Source of the DNA: an uncultured bacterium
GTDB taxonomy: Bacteria > Actinomycetota > Aquicultoria > SKW223
Direction: 5' to 3'
DNA: 5,139 bases
Assembly: GCA_938042205.1 (NCBI GenBank)
Contig: CALIRS010000160.1
Span: 1 to 5,139 of the forward strand
Below are positions 1 to 5,139 of the stretch, one piece after another (positions within the stretch are counted from its first letter, which is position 1; every line of letters starts with the position of its first letter). The notes under the pieces are model-generated. The model did not search any database. It saw only the letters and a list, made by a program, of their open reading frames with translations, and was not told the DNA's origin. The translations under genes were made by a program, and so were the position numbers.

Positions 1-285
1 TTCACCCGGAAAAAACTTGCCAAGTCCCTTACCACGAAATTCATCTTTTATTGAAAAACCATATATTAAAGCTTTATCCCCTTCCCAGCTTCTCATCAGC
101 TCGCAGACTCCAGCAAGAACTTCACCTACAAATAACACATAGACTGCTCCAAAAAGAATGAACCCGGGCAACGAATAATTATCTACACCAGAGGGACCAA
201 AAGTTTCTTTTTCAATTTCGACGATTTTTTTTAGCAACTTTTTATTTTTAAGGCTTTTTACTCTTTCAATACGGATAGCATTCAT
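1..285 (-). CDS. GNAT-family N-acetyltransferase, 3' end cut by window edge
   Basis: The first 95 codons of a gene reading off the left edge, starting at ATG 285-283. The product begins MNAIRIERVKSLKNKK and contains IEKETFG near residues 24-30, a strand-like stretch AVYVLFVGEVLAGVCELM at 47-64, and then YGFSIKDEFRGKGLGKFF at 75-92. That last stretch is the GNAT motif A (R/Q-x-x-G-x-G/A, here R84 G85 K86 G87 L88 G89), which binds the pyrophosphate of acetyl-CoA, preceded by the usual beta-4 strand. The family transfers an acetyl group from acetyl-CoA to an amine; the substrate cannot be inferred here. Motif B and the C-terminal half lie outside the window. The residues after motif A read FFPGE, and a Pro-Gly at the start of that helix is slightly unusual. 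The ATG overlaps the cdd stop as ATGA, and the upstream Shine-Dalgarno is weak (AAG-like), so translation is probably coupled to cdd. This position is usually occupied by era in related clusters. Confidence 0.85.
   Translation of the reverse strand, partial: MNAIRIERVKSLKNKKLLKKIVEIEKETFGPSGVDNYSLPGFILFGAVYVLFVGEVLAGVCELMRSWEGDKALIYGFSIKDEFRGKGLGKFFPGE
282..285 (-). other. ATGA stop/start overlap between cdd and the GNAT gene
   Basis: Bases 285 to 282 read ATGA on the minus strand: ATG opens the GNAT gene and TGA closes cdd. The preceding bases have only a weak purine-rich site (TTAAGAA). Such overlaps usually mean termination-reinitiation, so GNAT output should follow cdd translation. The overlap is seen directly; the coupling is inferred. 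Confidence 0.7.
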
Positions 286-671
286 TTCTTAAGTTTGAAT
301 GGGTAAGGAAATAACTCTGTAAACTCAAATACTCGTTGCTCCTTTTCACTGGCAAGAACCACGGTCTCGTTCCCCTTAAAAAATTCTGATAGCGCCTGCA
401 GACAGGCTCCACATGGAAAAGGTATTTCTTCGGGTGAATATACTGCCATTGCTAAAAAGCCTCTTTCTCCGCTTAAGACAGCTGAAAAAAGTGCCACTCT
501 TTCAGCACAAATTGAAAGCCCAAAAGAAGAATTCTCAATGTTTGCCCCTTTAAAAATCCCTTTTTCAGTTTTAAGGACACATCCCACTCTATGGTTGGAA
601 TAAGGAGCATAAGCAAGGGAAGAGGCTTCTTTTGCTTTCTTCTTTAGAGATAGAACATCCGGGAGGTTAAT
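282..671 (-). CDS. cdd: cytidine deaminase, probable ATT start codon
   Basis: Deaminates cytidine and deoxycytidine to uridine and deoxyuridine in cytoplasmic pyrimidine salvage. From ATT 671-669 the protein has 129 residues, the usual size of the small homotetrameric class. It shows the family N-terminus AYAPYSNHRVG (20-30), the nucleoside-binding NIEN (44-47), the catalytic CAER (C55 zinc ligand, E57 proton shuttle) and PCGAC (86-90, zinc ligands C87 and C90). The C-terminus FTELFPYPF matches the family's LLP-x-x-F end. The nearest standard start is GTG 587-585, but it is Val29 inside the conserved SNHRVG block, and starting there would remove the AYAPYSN segment. No ATG, GTG, TTG or CTG occurs in frame between GTG 587 and the upstream stop at 740-738. 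ATT 671 sits 7 bases after a perfect AGGAGGT, so I choose it as the start. A sequencing error or a recent start mutation is the main alternative. The gene follows the CNNM gene directly and overlaps the GNAT gene by 4 bases. Confidence 0.88.
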   Translation of the reverse strand: MNLPDVLSLKKKAKEASSLAYAPYSNHRVGCVLKTEKGIFKGANIENSSFGLSICAERVALFSAVLSGERGFLAMAVYSPEEIPFPCGACLQALSEFFKGNETVVLASEKEQRVFEFTELFPYPFKLKK

Positions 672-683
672 TGAGCTACCTCC
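662..683 (-). promoter_or_regulatory. inverted repeat that could occlude the cdd ribosome binding site
   Basis: In the mRNA, GGAGGT (683-678) is perfectly complementary to ACCTCC (667-662), giving a 6-bp mostly G-C stem with a 10-base loop (677-668) that contains the ATT start. The hairpin would hide the Shine-Dalgarno from free 30S subunits. A ribosome finishing the CNNM gene stops at TAG 685-683, on the first bases of the stem, and would open it. This suggests translational coupling of cdd to CNNM. The repeat is seen directly; the regulatory role is inferred. There is no run of T after the stem, so it is not an intrinsic terminator. Confidence 0.5.
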
Positions 684-684
684 T
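678..684 (-). promoter_or_regulatory. strong Shine-Dalgarno deciding the cdd start
   Basis: The minus strand reads AGGAGGT from 684 to 678, a perfect anti-16S match. Seven bases (TAGCTCA counted from the end of AGGAGG) separate it from ATT 671-669, which is ideal spacing. There is no other standard start codon in the cdd frame nearby, so this site is the main evidence for initiation at ATT. The TAG stop of the preceding CNNM gene (685-683) shares its first bases. Confidence 0.8.
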
Positions 685-1984
685 AACTTTGATATTTCAT
701 TTTTGAAGTGATATCGCTTTGTTCTGTTGCAGGTAGCTTAGTCACATGGACTTTGGAAACTCGTCTATTTTCTACTTTTGTCACTTTAAATTCGTGTCCT
801 TCGTAAACTACCTTCTCACTTTCCTCGGGAACATGCCCTAATAAAGAAGTAATAAAACCACCTATAGTTTCTGCTTCTTCCTCTTTAATTTCAATACCAA
901 GAAGCTCTTCAACAGCATCTATATCCACTCTACCATCGAATTTCCATTCCTCTTCAGAAATCCGCTCAATTCGCTTTTCCTCTTCGAAGTCATATTCATC
1001 AAAAATTTCTCCGACAATCTCTTCAATCAAGTCCTCAAGGGTTACCAGCCCTGCTGTCCCGCCATATTCATCTACTACAATCGCCATGTGAATCTTTCGC
1101 ATTTGAAACTCTCTTAATAGCTCGTCAACTCTTTTTGTTTCAGGCACGTAATAAGGTTCTCTTGCCAGATCTTTTACAAGAACCCCGAGCTTGCCGCGCC
1201 CTATAAAATCAAGCATATCTTTTACATAAAGAATCCCGATAACATTATCAAGACTTTCCTCATAAACAGGAATTCTTGAGAAACCAGCTTCCTGCGCAAT
1301 TTCAAGAGATTCACCAATGGTCTGATTAGAGCTCACACAAACCATATCGGTTCTGGGAACCATTACTTCTTTAACAATGGTATCCCCTAATTCAAGTACT
1401 CCATGAATCATTTTCCGTTCTTCCTCTTCAAGAACTCCTTCTTCTTCTCCTATAGCCACCATTGCTTTTATTTCATCAGCTGTAAGGAACGGACCTTGCT
1501 TTATAATTTCCTGCCTCATTACTCTGAGTATTATGTTAGCGATAAAAATCAACGCTCTGCTTACAGGATAAAATATATAGGAAAGACCGGATAAGAACCA
1601 GGCTGAGATCAAAGCCACTTTCTCTGGATGGTTAATAGCGTAAGTTTTAGGTGTTATTTCTCCGAAAACAAGAATCAGGAAAGTCAAAATTCCTGTAGCA
1701 ATCCCGACGCCTAAACTTCCGTAAATTCGTACTGCAATATTAGTGGCAACCGATGCTGCCAGGATATTAACCAGATTATTCCCGACAAGAATAGTGGAAA
1801 TTAATCGCGGGGTATTCTCAAGAAGCTTCTCTAAAAGATCAGCTCCTTTTACTTTCTCCCCTTTTAGCTTTCTTATTCTTGCTTTACTCAGGGCGGTCAG
1901 AGCCGTTTCTGAACTGGAGAACAGGGCTGATAGGAGGATTAAAACTGCCAAAAGGACGTACCAGAAACTATCAGGAATGTCCAA
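683..1984 (-). CDS. CNNM/CBS-domain membrane protein (CorC/HlyC-like, hemolysin family)
   Basis: A 433-residue integral membrane protein of the CNNM family, whose members are linked to Mg2+ or other cation export or homeostasis and are often misannotated as hemolysins. The N-terminal CNNM (DUF21) domain spans about residues 5-190, with membrane segments near 8-22, 62-86, 92-108 and 125-155. It carries the hallmark FSSSETALTALSK (22-34), VGNNLVN (67-73) and FGEITPK (107-113). A soluble linker with an acidic EEEGVLEEEE helix (180-189) leads to EVMVPRTDM (206-214) and a CBS pair, about 215-335, ending in the typical VVDEYGGTAGLVTLEDLIEE. A CorC_HlyC (transporter-associated) domain follows at about 345-415. 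The last 18 or so residues are an extra hydrophilic tail. The start is TTG 1984-1982, 9 bases after GAGGT, with an in-frame stop just upstream. The gene lies 32 bases after the kinase-PAP2 gene, and its stop overlaps the cdd Shine-Dalgarno. The transported ion cannot be told from the sequence. Confidence 0.93.
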   Translation of the reverse strand: MDIPDSFWYVLLAVLILLSALFSSSETALTALSKARIRKLKGEKVKGADLLEKLLENTPRLISTILVGNNLVNILAASVATNIAVRIYGSLGVGIATGILTFLILVFGEITPKTYAINHPEKVALISAWFLSGLSYIFYPVSRALIFIANIILRVMRQEIIKQGPFLTADEIKAMVAIGEEEGVLEEEERKMIHGVLELGDTIVKEVMVPRTDMVCVSSNQTIGESLEIAQEAGFSRIPVYEESLDNVIGILYVKDMLDFIGRGKLGVLVKDLAREPYYVPETKRVDELLREFQMRKIHMAIVVDEYGGTAGLVTLEDLIEEIVGEIFDEYDFEEEKRIERISEEEWKFDGRVDIDAVEELLGIEIKEEEAETIGGFITSLLGHVPEESEKVVYEGHEFKVTKVENRRVSKVHVTKLPATEQSDITSKMKYQS

Positions 1985-1992
1985 ACAAAATT

Positions 1993-2001
1993 CACCTCTT
2001 T
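1993..2001 (-). promoter_or_regulatory. Shine-Dalgarno for the TTG-started CNNM gene
   Basis: The minus strand reads AAAGAGGTG from 2001 to 1993. GAGGT lies 9 bases before TTG 1984-1982, and an in-frame TAA a few codons upstream (AGA GGT GAA TTT TGT between it and TTG) rules out a longer product. No ATG alternative exists before well inside the membrane domain. The 32-base gap it sits in shows no promoter or terminator. Confidence 0.7.
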
Positions 2002-2016
2002 AAGAACAAATCTATT

Positions 2017-2778
2017 TTAAAAGTAAAATAGCTGAAATAGCAAAATGGTAACAATAATACCCAATAAAGCCCCACTTACCACTTCAAACCAGGTATGAAT
2101 CTCCTTTTCTACTCTTGCTTGAAAAACCAGAGATGCTAGCATAAATGCCAGCGTACCTACCAGAAAATTCTTTGAAATAATAGAAATGGCAGTAAACAAG
2201 GATCCACCCAGAGCTGCGTGTATACTTGGCCAGCCCCCACGAGCTGGAGTGCCTTCCCCAACAACCACTTTAAGTACCACGGTAATGCCAAAAACAATCA
2301 GTAGAGCAATGATACTTAAATATTCAGGGCTTTGAGCTATTATCCTCATAACTTTCACTGTGGCAGGATTTACTTTCTTAAAAAAAACTAAGATGCCCAC
2401 GAAAAGCGCGTTCGCAGAAGCTACCAAAACTGCGGCGGCTGCAGTATCTTTAGCTACCTTAGCGAGACCCTTTTTGTTGTCACCGACAGCAATATCTACT
2501 GCTACCTCAATCGCTGTATTCAAAAGCTCAGCCGTAATCACCATTGCAATGGCAAACAAGACCGCCAGTACTTCAAAAAGCTGGAGTTTGAAGAAAAGTG
2601 TTCCCAGGATAACAACAGCAGCCGCTGCAAAATGAATACGCATATTCCTCTGAGTTTTAAGGCTGAAAGACAAACCTTCTATTGCCCAGTTGAAGCTTTG
2701 AGATAATGTTCTCTGATGAGTCAGGAAATATTCTCTTGCATCCAGAAGTCTCTTTCGAGCTCTTTTTGGCGTTCCCAC
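2017..2778 (-). CDS. DgkA-type undecaprenol/diacylglycerol kinase fused to a PAP2-like phosphatase domain
   Basis: A 253-residue membrane protein with two lipid-phosphate domains. Residues about 27-133 are a Gram-positive DgkA/UndK-type kinase: SFNWAIEGL (28-36), KTQRNMRIHF (41-50) and the active-site block E84-x-x-N87-T-A-I-E91 with VAVD (92-95), followed by AKVAKD (106-111). Such kinases phosphorylate undecaprenol or diacylglycerol with ATP. Residues about 150-253 resemble PAP2: a GTPARGGWPSIHAA block (176-189) and ARVEKEIHTWFEVVSGALLG (221-240), where R222, H228 and E232 match the S-R-x5-H-x3-D/E motif. PAP2 enzymes remove phosphate from lipids such as undecaprenyl pyrophosphate. The canonical PSGH appears as PSIH. 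About five or six membrane spans are visible. The start is uncertain: GTG 2778-2776 overlaps ybeY by 58 bases and gives about 20 more N-terminal residues than the family needs; CTG 2724-2722, which makes a CTGA overlap with the ybeY stop, would fit family length better. Neither has a strong Shine-Dalgarno. Confidence 0.88.
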   Translation of the reverse strand: MGTPKRARKRLLDAREYFLTHQRTLSQSFNWAIEGLSFSLKTQRNMRIHFAAAAVVILGTLFFKLQLFEVLAVLFAIAMVITAELLNTAIEVAVDIAVGDNKKGLAKVAKDTAAAAVLVASANALFVGILVFFKKVNPATVKVMRIIAQSPEYLSIIALLIVFGITVVLKVVVGEGTPARGGWPSIHAALGGSLFTAISIISKNFLVGTLAFMLASLVFQARVEKEIHTWFEVVSGALLGIIVTILLFQLFYF

Positions 2779-3176
2779 ATTAATTCAGCTTCCTTTTCTT
2801 CTCCCTCATGATTATATCCAAGAAGATGGAGAATACCGTGAAATGTCAACGTAACCAGCTCTCTTTCAAATGAAACACCACATTCACGAGCTTGCCTCTT
2901 TACGCAGGATGGTGAAAGAATAAGCTCTCCCACAAGCGGGTTTTCGTCTAACAGAAAGGAAAGAACATCCGTGGGCTCGTTAATACCTCGATACTCACGG
3001 TTCAATCTTCTCATTTCATTTTCAGACAAAAGTGCAATACTTATTTCTGCTTCTGGAACTTTTTCTTCCTCAATAATATAACGCGCTGCTTTGCAGAGGA
3101 GATCTTCATCTACCTCCGCATCTTCCTGCAAATTAGCAATTTCAACCTGTATCAGGTCATCTTCTACTTCATACAT
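2721..3176 (-). CDS. ybeY: YbeY endoribonuclease, rRNA maturation factor
   Basis: A 151-residue cytoplasmic metalloenzyme of the UPF0054 family, needed for 16S rRNA 3'-end processing and 70S ribosome quality control. The metal-binding motif H-x3-H-x5-H is present as HGILHLLGYNH (H113, H117, H123), almost the same positions as in E. coli YbeY. Also seen are the conserved LNREYRG (58-64, R63 equivalent to the essential Arg) and PTDVLSF (68-74), followed by a GELILSP strand (83-89). The usual Pro after VLSF is Leu here. Length is normal for the family. The start is ATG 3176-3174; an AGGA lies 10 bases upstream, just across the pgpH stop. The gene follows pgpH by 12 bases and its end overlaps the kinase gene. 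This pgpH-ybeY pairing is the standard Firmicutes order. Confidence 0.96.
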   Translation of the reverse strand: MYEVEDDLIQVEIANLQEDAEVDEDLLCKAARYIIEEEKVPEAEISIALLSENEMRRLNREYRGINEPTDVLSFLLDENPLVGELILSPSCVKRQARECGVSFERELVTLTFHGILHLLGYNHEGEEKEAELMWERQKELERDFWMQENIS

Positions 3177-3188
3177 CCTAAGAATATC

Positions 3189-5139
3189 CTATCTCTTCTT
3201 TTTAGAATTTGCTACTTTTGAAGTGATAACACCGTTTGGATACTCAATCCTCACATGATAAAAACCCTTCAAAACCTGAATAAAAGCACGAGCGATCTCT
3301 TCTAGCTCATGAAATGTCAAATCACTTTCCTCAAGCTGACCGTCTTCAAACTTATCTTTTATAACCGTTCTTACCAGATGCTCAATACGATGTTCTGTTG
3401 GTTTAACCAATGACCTCGAAGCAGCTTCTACACTATCTGCAAGCATCACAATGGCTGATTCCTTTGACTTTGGCTTTTCTCCTGAATATCTGAAAGCGTC
3501 CTCAATTAAATGTTTTTCATTTTCGGATTTTTTAGCTTTTTCATAAAAATAACTTACCAGGGAAGTTCCGTGGTGCTCATTTATAATAGATATTAGTTCA
3601 TCAGGTAAAGAATGTTTCTTGCCCAGTTCTACTCCGTCCTTAACATGAGAGGTAATTATAAGCCTTGAAAGAGAAGGGCTCGTTTTATCATGAGGGTTTT
3701 CTCCTCCGACCTGGTTTTCCATAAAAAATAATGGCCTTGAAAGTTTACCAATATCATGAAAATAACTTCCCACCCGGGCTAAAAGCGGATTAGCATCTAT
3801 CATTTGAGCTGCAGCTTCGCTCAAATTAGCGGTCATTATCGAGTGGTTGTAGGTCCCGGGCGCGTTATTCATTAACTCCTTTAAAAGAGGGTGATTGGGA
3901 TTAGAAAGTTCTAACAACCTGATCATAGTAGTTGTATTAAAAGCAAATTCAAGAAAAGGCAATAGACCGAGAGCAAAAACAGTTGATAAAAAACCGTTTG
4001 TAAGTGACTGAAGCGAAATATTCAATAATCCATTCCTGTCGTATCTGAAATAGATTCCAAGAATTAAACCTACAATTCCCATTGTCAGTGCAAGCACAAT
4101 TCCTGAAGTCAGAAGCTGGCGATGGTGCTTTATTGATCTCGTAATAACAAGCGCCATAATACATCCCATAAGTAGCACACTTAAGAGTGGAAGTGTTGTT
4201 TCTGAATAAATCATGGTCTGTAAAATTACAGCGATCATAATTCCAATAGAAGAGATATAGCCCACCATCAGGTTGCTAATAATAATTGCCAGAGGTGCCG
4301 GTACAAGAAAATGATATTCAGTGTTTATAAAAATACGCGCTACCAGGTTAAACATCGTAAAAACTGTCAAAAGAAGAAAAAGCTTGCCGGGATACTCATA
4401 AACTTTTTTGTCAAAGAAATAGGAATACCCGGGTATGAAAGCGATTACAGCGCCCGTTAAGAGCATCAGTGAAATTAAGTGAACAGGGTCAGGATATTTT
4501 CCAAGCATTCCTAATGCTTTAAGTAGATGCCAGCTTTCCTTGTTTACCACTTCTCCTTGCCTGATAATAGTCTCTCCCTTTTGCCTGGTAATAATCACCG
4601 GCTCAACGCTCGCCTCCGCTTTCCTGCGTTGTCTTTCCGTCTCTTTCATATCTGGAAGATAATTGGGAAGTAGTAGATTAGAAGCAATTTTTTTGGCTAC
4701 TGCCTTTTGATTTTCTGAAATCTCAAGAGTATCTAAAATGTTAGAAATTTTCGCTCGAGAGACATAAAGTTCCTCTGGCTTTACTCTCAGCATAAAAAGC
4801 ATATTTAACGCACTTTCCGAAGCACCTATTATCTTCTTTAGTTCTTCCTTTGAAACCGATAAAAGTAATCTGGCATCTTCTCTATTGAAATCTGCGTATC
4901 CTTGCTTTTTGAGTTGAGTTAAAAGTTCGTCAGGTTTTAAAGATTTCTTTTGAGCTGTTAGAATCAAATTTTCAAATTCATGAAGCCTATTTTGAGCATA
5001 AAGTTCACTTCTTTCATCTACCTTATAAACCGTCTGTACACCTCTTCGGGCTTCTGCCTTTAACTTCTGTGTCATTTCTCTGTATTCGATACGGATGTTC
5101 CGTGGTGCTTGCACAGCTATAGGTGATGGTTTGCCAATT
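3189..5139 (-). CDS. pgpH: PgpH/YqfF-type 7TM-HD c-di-AMP phosphodiesterase, 5' end cut by window edge
   Basis: A membrane-bound HD-domain phosphodiesterase; family members degrade c-di-AMP to pApA. The frame stays open to the right edge. The first in-window start is GTG 5114-5112, but the reading continues upstream (IGKPSPIA before it), and the block around QAPRNIRIEY matches the early extracellular region, so the real start and first membrane span are outside. Residues below count from GTG 5114. Residues 1-195 are the extracellular 7TMR-HDED domain, ending in KGETIIRQGEVV (about 179-190). About 211-400 form the multi-span 7TMR-HD membrane region. The cytoplasmic HD domain has YNHS (H424), HDIGK (H453, D454), SHV (H490), EHHGT (H514, H515) and LADSVEAASR (D560), so all metal ligands known from Listeria PgpH appear present. 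The protein ends in a basic tail, KKKR, 12 bases before ybeY. phoH would be expected upstream. Confidence 0.94.
   Translation of the reverse strand, partial: IGKPSPIAVQAPRNIRIEYREMTQKLKAEARRGVQTVYKVDERSELYAQNRLHEFENLILTAQKKSLKPDELLTQLKKQGYADFNREDARLLLSVSKEELKKIIGASESALNMLFMLRVKPEELYVSRAKISNILDTLEISENQKAVAKKIASNLLLPNYLPDMKETERQRRKAEASVEPVIITRQKGETIIRQGEVVNKESWHLLKALGMLGKYPDPVHLISLMLLTGAVIAFIPGYSYFFDKKVYEYPGKLFLLLTVFTMFNLVARIFINTEYHFLVPAPLAIIISNLMVGYISSIGIMIAVILQTMIYSETTLPLLSVLLMGCIMALVITRSIKHHRQLLTSGIVLALTMGIVGLILGIYFRYDRNGLLNISLQSLTNGFLSTVFALGLLPFLEFAFNTTTMIRLLELSNPNHPLLKELMNNAPGTYNHSIMTANLSEAAAQMIDANPLLARVGSYFHDIGKLSRPLFFMENQVGGENPHDKTSPSLSRLIITSHVKDGVELGKKHSLPDELISIINEHHGTSLVSYFYEKAKKSENEKHLIEDAFRYSGEKPKSKESAIVMLADSVEAASRSLVKPTEHRIEHLVRTVIKDKFEDGQLEESDLTFHELEEIARAFIQVLKGFYHVRIEYPNGVITSKVANSKKKR

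Noticed and set aside
662..683. The inverted repeat before cdd as an intrinsic terminator
   Set aside because: The stem is short and is followed by CGGATG rather than a T-run; its overlap with the Shine-Dalgarno fits translation control better.
683..740. LPATE near the C-terminus of the CNNM protein, resembling a sortase LPxTG signal
   Set aside because: There is no Gly after Thr, no following hydrophobic segment, and the tail is on the cytoplasmic side after soluble CBS and CorC domains.
683..740. CNNM-Cdd fusion by ribosomal frameshifting, since the cdd frame is open back to 738
   Set aside because: No slippery heptamer is evident, the CNNM gene has its own stop, and a perfect Shine-Dalgarno explains separate initiation.
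1403..1594. Plus-strand open frame, and similar ones at 1743-2003 and 2360-2635
   Set aside because: They lie antisense within well-supported genes (CNNM, kinase-PAP2), show no family motifs and have low-complexity composition that mirrors the opposite strand.
1985..2016. Promoter in the only sizeable gap (32 bases)
   Set aside because: It is AT-rich but has no credible -35/-10 pair with proper spacing, and is mostly taken up by the Shine-Dalgarno of the CNNM gene.
704..3228. The 13-base string TATCACTTCAAAA (minus strand) near the 3' ends of both the CNNM gene (about 702-714) and pgpH (about 3216-3228), coding ITSK in both
   Set aside because: One shared short string in a 5 kb AT-rich window is within chance expectation; neither copy is extended or symmetric, and there is no third copy.
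3949..4164. Minus-strand 71-codon frame inside the pgpH region
   Set aside because: It is an out-of-frame reading of the PgpH membrane domain, which is clearly coded in the other frame.

Overview
The window is a single, densely packed gene block read entirely from the minus strand. In transcription order (right to left) it holds: the 3' part of a PgpH/YqfF-type c-di-AMP phosphodiesterase (5' end outside the window), the rRNA maturation endonuclease YbeY, a fusion of a DgkA-type (undecaprenol/diacylglycerol) kinase with a PAP2-like domain, a CNNM/CBS (CorC/HlyC-like) membrane protein, a homotetramer-type cytidine deaminase (Cdd), and the 5' part of a GNAT acetyltransferase (3' end outside the window).

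The gene set and order pgpH-ybeY-dgkA-(x)-cdd is the well-known Firmicutes cluster usually written phoH-yqfF-ybeY-dgkA-cdd-era. Together with the moderate AT-richness, the Gram-positive-type kinase with a fused PAP2 half, and strong AGGAGG-like ribosome binding sites, this points to a Clostridia-like anaerobic Firmicute or a close relative. The exact lineage cannot be fixed from the sequence. phoH would be expected just beyond the right edge. era is not directly after cdd; a GNAT gene sits there instead. A CNNM gene lies between the kinase and cdd, which recalls the enterobacterial ybeZ-ybeY-ybeX(corC) arrangement.

Gaps are very small: 12 bases between pgpH and ybeY and 32 bases between the kinase and the CNNM gene. 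The other junctions overlap or nearly touch: ybeY/kinase by up to 58 bases, CNNM stop inside the cdd ribosome binding site, and cdd/GNAT by an ATGA. I see no internal promoter, terminator, RNA gene, mobile element, repeat array or CRISPR. The block reads as one polycistronic operon for housekeeping functions: c-di-AMP turnover, ribosome maturation, undecaprenyl-phosphate/lipid recycling, ion or envelope homeostasis and pyrimidine salvage.

The most interesting point is the start of cdd. Its conserved N-terminus has no ATG, GTG, TTG or CTG codon anywhere upstream in frame, but there is a perfect AGGAGGT Shine-Dalgarno 7 bases before an in-frame ATT codon that would give a 129-residue protein of normal family length. 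The same Shine-Dalgarno forms a perfect 6-bp inverted repeat with bases just downstream, placing ATT in the loop. The stop codon of the upstream CNNM gene also overlaps the Shine-Dalgarno. This looks like a rare ATT start with hairpin-gated translational coupling. No wholly novel multi-gene system is evident.
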